Shown piece after piece: positions 59,544-64,000 of a stretch of DNA of 64,000 nucleotides. Positions within the stretch are counted from its first letter, which is position 1; the number at the start of each line of letters is the position of its first letter. The translations under genes and the position numbers were made by a program. The notes beneath the pieces are model-generated. The model had not been told where the DNA came from. It saw only the letters and a program-made list of their open reading frames with translations, and ran no database searches. The DNA is taken from NCBI GenBank assembly GCA_963801505.1, contig CAWDEY010000005.1, forward strand, positions 1 to 64,000, written 5' to 3'. The DNA is from JAOUFP01 sp963801505 (lineage in GTDB: Bacteria; Nitrospirota; Thermodesulfovibrionia; Thermodesulfovibrionales; UBA6898).

Positions 59544-61169
59544 ATGTACTCGGCAGAAATAAATAAGAGAAGAACATTTGCAATTATAAGTCATCCTGAT
59601 GCGGGGAAGACAACCCTCACTGAAAAGCTCCTTTTGTTTGGGGGTGCCATCCAGACCGCAGGGGCTGTAAAATCTAACAAAATAAAGAAGTCCACTGCCT
59701 CTGATTTCATGGAAATAGAGAGGCAGAGGGGCATCTCCGTGGCCACCTCTGTGATGAATTTCCAGTACAATGGCCGGAAGATCAACCTCCTTGACACCCC
59801 GGGGCACAAAGACTTTGCAGAAGATGTCTACCGCTCGCTTACTGCTGTAGACAGTGTCATCATTGTGGTGGATTGCGTAAAAGGCGTGGAGGAGCAGACA
59901 GAAAAGCTCATGGAAGTCTGCAGGATGAGAAAGACCCCTGTCATTGTCTTTATTAACAAACTGGACCGTGAGGGCAAAATGCCCTTTGAGCTGCTCGACG
60001 AGATCGAAGCAAAGCTGCGAATAAATGTACGTCCTCTGAGCTGGCCTATCAGCATGGGCTTTTCTTTTAAAGGCGTATATAACCTCTATGATAAAAGCCT
60101 TTATCTCTTTCGTCCAGGCGGGACGGTTGTTTCAGAGGAAGTTCTGGCAGTAGAGGACCTTGAAGACAGCGTACTTGATGAACAGCTGGGTCAATACGCA
60201 GAGCAACTGCGCGAGGATGTTGCGCTCATAGAGGGTGGGTACGAACCCTTTGAGCGGAAAAAATATCTTGAAGGAGATCTGGCGCCTGTATTTTTCGGCA
60301 GTGCTGTAAATAACTTCGGGGTGAAGGAATTGCTCAATACCTTTACGGAAATTGCGCCCACACCCCTTAGCAGGCCTGCGGATACACGTGCGGTCCATCC
60401 GCATGAAAAGAGCTTCAGCGGATTTGTTTTCAAGATACACGCAAACATTGATCCGCGCCACAGGGACAGGATCGCCTTTGTGCGGATCTGCTCAGGCAAA
60501 TTCGAAAGGAACAAGTTCTTTCACCACGTCAGACTTGGGAAGGATTTCAAATTCAGGAGCCCAGGCAGTTTTCTGGCACAGGAAAAAAGCTTAATTGAAG
60601 AAGCTTATCCCGGAGATGTAATTGGACTCTACGATACAGGCAATTTCAAGATCGGAGATACGCTCACTGAGGGAGAAAAGATAATGTTCCACGGTATCCC
60701 GAGTTTCTCTCCAGAGGTCTTCAGGGAGGTTGTCAACACAGATCCCATGCGGTCCAAGCAGCTTGAAAAGGGGCTGGAGCAGCTTACAGATGAAGGGGTA
60801 GCACAGCTTTTCAGCCAGCACCAGGGAAAAAAGAGGATCGTAGGCACAGTGGGGGAGCTGCAGTTCGATGTTATACAATACCGCCTGCTGCATGAATACG
60901 GCGCATCTTGCCGTTTTAATCCGCTCAGCTATAACAGGGCCTGCTGGCTGACCTCCAAAGACAGTAAAAAACTGGCTGACTTCTGCAGATACCGTTCAAA
61001 CCATCTGGGCGTTGATAAAGACCATAATATTGTTTTCTTCTCTGAATCCGACTGGACGCTGGAAAAAATGAGAGGGGATTATCCCGACATAGAATTTCAT
61101 TTCAGTTCTGAAATCAATACAGGCACCCCTGGCTGTAAAGCCGGCAGGGCCTTGGCTTCTATTGTTTAA
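59544..61169 (+). CDS. prfC: Peptide chain release factor 3
   Basis: The 541-residue GTPase has P-loop HPDAGKTTLTEKL, GISVATSVMNF (switch I), DTPGHKDF (G3) and NKLDREG (G4). The C-terminal domain matches RF3 (LQFDVIQYRLLHEYG; SEINTGTPGCKAGRALA). RF3 removes RF1/RF2 from the ribosome after termination. It lies downstream of the tRNA and a repeat element. Confidence 0.96.
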   Translation: MYSAEINKRRTFAIISHPDAGKTTLTEKLLLFGGAIQTAGAVKSNKIKKSTASDFMEIERQRGISVATSVMNFQYNGRKINLLDTPGHKDFAEDVYRSLTAVDSVIIVVDCVKGVEEQTEKLMEVCRMRKTPVIVFINKLDREGKMPFELLDEIEAKLRINVRPLSWPISMGFSFKGVYNLYDKSLYLFRPGGTVVSEEVLAVEDLEDSVLDEQLGQYAEQLREDVALIEGGYEPFERKKYLEGDLAPVFFGSAVNNFGVKELLNTFTEIAPTPLSRPADTRAVHPHEKSFSGFVFKIHANIDPRHRDRIAFVRICSGKFERNKFFHHVRLGKDFKFRSPGSFLAQEKSLIEEAYPGDVIGLYDTGNFKIGDTLTEGEKIMFHGIPSFSPEVFREVVNTDPMRSKQLEKGLEQLTDEGVAQLFSQHQGKKRIVGTVGELQFDVIQYRLLHEYGASCRFNPLSYNRACWLTSKDSKKLADFCRYRSNHLGVDKDHNIVFFSESDWTLEKMRGDYPDIEFHFSSEINTGTPGCKAGRALASIV

Positions 61170-61306
61170 CTTGCGGGAAGTTTGCAAGGCGGACCCAAGT
61201 CAGGAAGTCGGAAGGCCATTTATCAGAAAGCTTCCGGTACAGGACATTTTTCAGGTTGTCGTTCTTCCGTGCTACTGTCCTTCCACACTTTCTACGGACT
61301 TTTAGG
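61170..61306. other. Intergenic region downstream of prfC
   Basis: No gene I can support. Confidence 0.4.
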
Positions 61307-61495
61307 CTATTGGTCCTGCTCATCAGGATCTTCACTGGTAAAACCCGGACAGTTACTGGCAAAAACCTCAAATGATCTGGGAAGTGTATTTGTAGGCAAC
61401 TCCTGCTTTAACTTGCCAACGGGCGATATGCACTTAACCTTCTTGTTTTGAGTGCGAATAAGGTTAAAGCAATCAAGACATGTTTTCTTTTCCAA
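61307..61495 (-). CDS. Small Cys-containing protein, probably zinc-binding
   Basis: A 62-residue protein with CLDCFNL at the N terminus, then KVKCIS and ASNCPGF: a C-X2-C ... C ... C pattern like small proteins seen in deltaproteobacteria. The TTG start has GGAGAAG upstream. Its four Cys could bind zinc or iron. Function unknown. Confidence 0.55.
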   Translation of the reverse strand: MEKKTCLDCFNLIRTQNKKVKCISPVGKLKQELPTNTLPRSFEVFASNCPGFTSEDPDEQDQ

Positions 61496-61621
61496 TGCTC
61501 TTCTCCATTAAGTTGTTCATCTTATGTTGCATAAATTGTAGAATTTTTTTTCATTTTGACGCAATTGAAATTTTTAATAACAGGGCTAAGGTAATAAATT
61601 CACCCGAAAAAAGCAAGAGAG
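61496..61621. other. AT-rich intergenic stretch
   Basis: No gene seen between the small Cys protein and the repeat element. Confidence 0.4.
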
Positions 61622-61926
61622 AAACCACAGAGTACACAGAGATATTTTAAGCATATAAATTAGTTCTTTACCCTACAGTTGCATAAAAAACATATATTTA
61701 TTAGAGGAAAGCCTTACGCCACGCTCGTTTTTAACATAGTTGCAATAACAAAGGAGGAATTCACTGTCCGTGATCTCCCGATGAGATTGCTTCGTCACTG
61801 CTTTCCTCGCAATGACAGCCATTAAAAGCGCGGATTCGCGTTATTGCGAGCGGAGCGCGGCAATCTCTTTTTGCAACATTAGGGTTTATTATCCAATGAA
61901 TTTCTCTGTGCCTTCTGTGGTAAGAG
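61622..61926. mobile_element. Degenerate element with CACAGAG arms containing another repeat
   Basis: Left end AAACCACAGAGTACACAGAG, right end CTCTGTGCCTTCTGTGGTAA, 305 bases apart. The middle holds a second repeat (61763-61878). No gene. Confidence 0.6.
61763..61878. repeat. CATTGCGAG/GCAATCTC palindromic repeat, nested
   Basis: GTGATCTCCCGATGAGATTG with the inverted CGAGCGGAGCGCGGCAATCT around CCTCGCAATGACAGCC. This style is common in many genomes of related bacteria. Confidence 0.65.
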
Positions 61927-61946
61927 TTTTTTTAGATGTTACGCTG

Positions 61947-62597
61947 TTATCGCAGGAGGATGTAAAGGGCGCCGAGGCCGCCGTCGCATTGTCTGGCAGT
62001 GACAAAGGCGATAATAAATTTTCTGTAACGGCCTGAAAGCAATTTGATCAGGCTGTTTTTCAGCACAGGACCTTTTGGAGACCTGAGTCCCCTTCCATGG
62101 ATTATCCTGATGCAGCGGAGGCCTTTTATCAAAGAATCTTTAAGGAACTGATCAACTTCGTTTTCAGCCTCCTCAACGCTCATGTCGTGCAGATCAAGGT
62201 AGTCCTGGACAGAAAACTTACCTTCATGGAGCTTTCTTATATTGACTCCTCTGTAATCCCGGTTAATCCATTCAACATATTCCTGCGTATCAGGAAGATG
62301 GACCGCCCTTTGACCGGTAATGATTTCTTCGAGGGCTTTTAGCGTCTCTTTGTCGGATGAAATTTTTGCAGGCAAGGAGATGGCCTTTTTTTTCTTAAGT
62401 GGTATCTGCCTGAATTCCTTTATCTCCCTGACTTCTCTCATGGCCTTAACAAACAGTTCCTCATCATTTACAGGCTCTTCTTTTTTTGGGACAGGTGGTT
62501 TACAGTAAATTCTCAGAGCCTTGTCTTCAATAATCTTCTTCAGGTCTTTAAAAGGCTGGAATAAAAAGGTTTCAGGCTCTTGCTTTTTGACTCTCAT
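61947..62597 (-). CDS. Smr-domain protein
   Basis: The 216-residue protein has a basic N-terminal half (QIPLKKKKAISLPAKI) and a C-terminal Smr domain with DYLDLHDMSVEEAENEVD and CIRIIHGRGLRSPKGPVLK, i.e. the LDLH and HGXG motifs. Small MutS-related domains nick DNA or RNA; stand-alone Smr proteins are linked to ribosome rescue by mRNA cleavage. It is not fused to MutS2. Confidence 0.88.
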   Translation of the reverse strand: MRVKKQEPETFLFQPFKDLKKIIEDKALRIYCKPPVPKKEEPVNDEELFVKAMREVREIKEFRQIPLKKKKAISLPAKISSDKETLKALEEIITGQRAVHLPDTQEYVEWINRDYRGVNIRKLHEGKFSVQDYLDLHDMSVEEAENEVDQFLKDSLIKGLRCIRIIHGRGLRSPKGPVLKNSLIKLLSGRYRKFIIAFVTARQCDGGLGALYILLR

Positions 62598-62872
62598 TCT
62601 GCTTGTTCCTATGAATTATTTTAGCAGAAAAGTAGAACGGGAATGCAATCTTTTTACTGATGCTGACTTGTTTGTTCTGCCATGAAGATCCATCGATGGT
62701 TTTGCTGTGTGATCAGGGCAGATACATTTACTCAGTACCCAAACCGATGCTTTTACCAGTATTTTCGATGACTTACCTCCAAATACTAATTTGACATTAA
62801 TTAGTAGAAAATTAGTAGTAGCTCAAAAGTCGAAGGGTAACATGTGAATACATCGGGAAAAGACAGCTTAAA
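62598..62872. other. Intergenic region with short word repeats
   Basis: Bases about 62785-62822 contain AATTAGTAGAAAATTAGTAG, another small word-repeat patch. No gene. Confidence 0.45.
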
Positions 62873-62989
62873 CTATTTTTCTTTAAGCAGAAGCTTCAGG
62901 GTTTCTTCATAGATGGTCTTTCGGGGGCCAAAGGCAATGACTTCAATTACTTCCTGTTTTGTTGTTCTGTAGATAATCGGTCGGCTGAG
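62873..62989 (-). pseudogene. RelE-type toxin C-terminal remnant
   Basis: The frame reads RPIIYRTTKQEVIEVIAFGP then RKTIYEETLKLLLKEK: the C-terminal half of a RelE/ParE toxin with IIYR and IAFGPR strands. The N-terminal half is missing; a repeat at 62988-63064 begins at the break. Confidence 0.6.
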
Positions 62990-63064
62990 CTAAATTTTGG
63001 GAACTCGCTTTGCTCAGACAGCCCAAAATTCTTTACACGCAACCTTGGTCGCAGACCTAAATTT
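62988..63064. repeat. AAATTTTGGGAACTCGC inverted repeat
   Basis: CTAAATTTTGGGAACTCGCT then GCCCAAAATTCTTTAC make a hairpin; GACCTAAATTTTCG follows. It sits at the truncation point of the RelE remnant. Confidence 0.55.
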
Positions 63065-63141
63065 TCGAAGGGGAGAATCCTGGCAGAGAAAAAAGACCTA
63101 TAGAGACGCGAGGTCTCTACCCCTTTTACCATGATCATAAG

Positions 63142-63243
63142 TCAAGATAATTTCTCCAGCATTGCTTCCAGTTCTTTTACTTCCCAGTCCCATCCATGGC
63201 AGACAGCTATTGCGGCCTTATCGAGGGCTTGTTTGATTAACAA
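63142..63243 (-). CDS. Very short ORF with ribosome site, doubtful
   Basis: A 33-residue frame (LIKQALDKAAIAVCHGWDWE then VKELEAMLEKLS) starting at a TTG with GGAGGGGAAG before it. Upstream of the RelE remnant, it could be the tail of an antitoxin. Confidence 0.3.
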   Translation of the reverse strand: MLIKQALDKAAIAVCHGWDWEVKELEAMLEKLS

Positions 63244-63380
63244 TTCTTCCCCTCCGAAACCTTCTTGAGGAAATCAATTTATCAGAGAATGCATTACGAT
63301 AAATTATCTTGCGAATCAGGTCAATTATAATTAAGTTTATTTAGGAGAAAAGCAGCTTATGATAAAAGCAATAAGGCTCC

Positions 63381-63692
63381 TCACGCCGGTTCGCAGGTGT
63401 GCGGACCGGCCTCTATCGCAAGGCGCAGTCCCATGGCGTGAAGCAGATTATAGAGGCTCTTGATCTCAGGGTTCCCGCGTTTGGAGAGCATCCTGTAGAG
63501 GCTTTCCCGGTTCAGACCTGCCTTTTCCGCGAGAGCCGCCATTCCGCCATGCGCTTCAGCCACATTGCGGAGGGCCAGCAGAAAGACAGAGCGGTCTCCT
63601 TCTTCTATAGAGGCGTTGAGATATGCCGCGGCTTCGCAAGGGTCCTTAAGAGATTCAATTAGGTCCTTCTGATATGACGCCTTCTTATCCAT
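63381..63692 (-). CDS. higA: HigA-type addiction-module antitoxin (HTH)
   Basis: A 103-residue protein with LKDPCEAAAYLNASIEEGDR (conserved N-terminal part of this family) and an Xre-like HTH (GMAALAEKAGLNRESLYRML) followed by LRLAIEAG. This is the HI1420-like antidote family. It overlaps the toxin gene by eight bases; the toxin comes first. Confidence 0.9.
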   Translation of the reverse strand: MDKKASYQKDLIESLKDPCEAAAYLNASIEEGDRSVFLLALRNVAEAHGGMAALAEKAGLNRESLYRMLSKRGNPEIKSLYNLLHAMGLRLAIEAGPHTCEPA

Positions 63693-64000
63693 GCTTCCTT
63701 CTCCTTAAGTAGTCTTCCCTAAAAACTCTCGCCTTTGCGATGTCCTTTACCTGACTTGACTTGTCACTGCCCAGCAGCAGCAAAATGATCCGGGCGTCTT
63801 CACGAGTGAAATAGATTCGATAGCCGGGACCATACTCGACTTTTAACTCGTATATACTTCCTCCGACAGAACGATTGTCTCCGAGATTTCCCATGCGCAC
63901 CCTATCCAGCCTGACACGGATTTTTGCCCTGCCAGAAACGTCTTTAAGGCCATCCAGCCATTCTTTAAACGGTATCTGGCCGGACTCAGCCACATAATAT
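63685..64000 (-). CDS. higB: HigB/RelE-type addiction-module toxin, partial
   Basis: The frame is open to the window edge. It encodes PFKEWLDGLKD, RVRMGNLGDNRSVGGSIYEL, YGPGYRIYFTR and LLLLGSDKSSQVKDIAKA, the HI1419-like RelE toxin family, whose members inhibit translation by mRNA cleavage. The usual start lies a few residues beyond the window (YYVAESGQIPF continues upstream), so the N terminus is missing. Confidence 0.88.
   Translation of the reverse strand, partial: YYVAESGQIPFKEWLDGLKDVSGRAKIRVRLDRVRMGNLGDNRSVGGSIYELKVEYGPGYRIYFTREDARIILLLLGSDKSSQVKDIAKARVFREDYLRRRKHG

Noticed and set aside
62947..63138. 62-codon minus-strand ORF
   Set aside because: It spans the AAATTTTGGG repeat and has no protein-like features.
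1..64000. CRISPR array
   Set aside because: None of the repeats has regular spacing with unique spacers; the word repeats are degenerate and inverted.
1..64000. Alternative genetic code with TGA as a sense codon
   Set aside because: Several intact genes (for example the Nudix hydrolase, dnaJ and cbiQ) end in TGA at the expected length, and RF2 is present.

Overview
The window looks like a chromosomal piece of a Gram-negative, probably sediment or groundwater bacterium of the Nitrospirota/deltaproteobacterial type. This rests on gene content only: a dnaJ-hspR-clpB heat-shock operon, a MarR-type EPS-associated regulator, a CbiMN-CbiQ-CbiO metal transporter, PilZ, HD-GYP and GGDEF-EAL signalling proteins, Lnt, and a dnaA-dnaN-gyrB-gyrA replication cluster without recF. 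The species cannot be named from the sequence. TGA is used as a normal stop, and RF2 (prfB) carries its usual programmed frameshift.

Layout. 1-9 kb: a polysaccharide locus on the minus strand (flippase, asparagine-synthase-like amidotransferase, nucleotide-sugar dehydrogenase, UDP-glucuronate decarboxylase, UDP-glucuronate 4-epimerase, EPS-type MarR regulator) with a MntA/HepT toxin-antitoxin pair inside it. Four genes here are broken by frameshifts. 9-20 kb: housekeeping and stress genes (cspA, rpsT, patatin lipoprotein, clpB-hspR-dnaJ, truA, HD-GYP). 20-28 kb: hisD, hisG, speD, the cobalt/nickel ECF transporter, a Nudix hydrolase and MgtC. 28-39 kb: multicopper oxidase, tyrS, REC-PilZ, YjbQ, PAS-GGDEF-EAL, PolX and a Met/His-rich periplasmic protein. 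38.7-43 kb: an accessory island with toxin-antitoxin genes, an IS1182 transposase remnant, two unrecognised genes, an integrase fragment and a cassette carrying a GxxExxY nuclease-like gene. 43-64 kb: purF, cutA, a rescue-factor-like protein, an endonuclease III-like protein, rsmG, gyrA, gyrB, dnaN, dnaA, a candidate oriC, prfB, lnt, tRNA-Phe, prfC, a Smr protein and a HigBA-type pair cut by the window end.

The most unusual signal is the repeat content. At least six elements share one architecture: inverted arms built of a degenerate 7-8 base word (CACAGAG or CGCAGAG), surrounding a short core. Five copies are gene-free; one (42302-42810) encloses the GxxExxY gene and lies directly after an interrupted integrase ORF. 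Two of the gene-free copies (22937-23100 and 27152-27314) are almost identical MITE-like hairpins with terminal inverted repeats, and one interrupts a gene. Other intergenic elements use different words (AGCTGACAGCTG-like, GGGATTAG-like, AGGCTGAAGG-like) in a similar inverted-arm layout. Patches of the same kind of low-complexity word sequence occur inside the asnB-like gene (four patches) and the nucleotide-sugar dehydrogenase (one patch), in some cases preserving the reading frame. I infer an active mechanism that spreads or grows word repeats, and the GxxExxY cassette is the best candidate for an autonomous member of one family.

Other points: an in-frame TGA splits gyrA; the stop codon of the endonuclease III-like gene sits exactly where the fourth Fe-S cysteine is expected; a HAIR-like operator overlaps a near-consensus promoter in front of dnaJ-hspR-clpB; hairpins with U-tracts precede cspA and cbiM.
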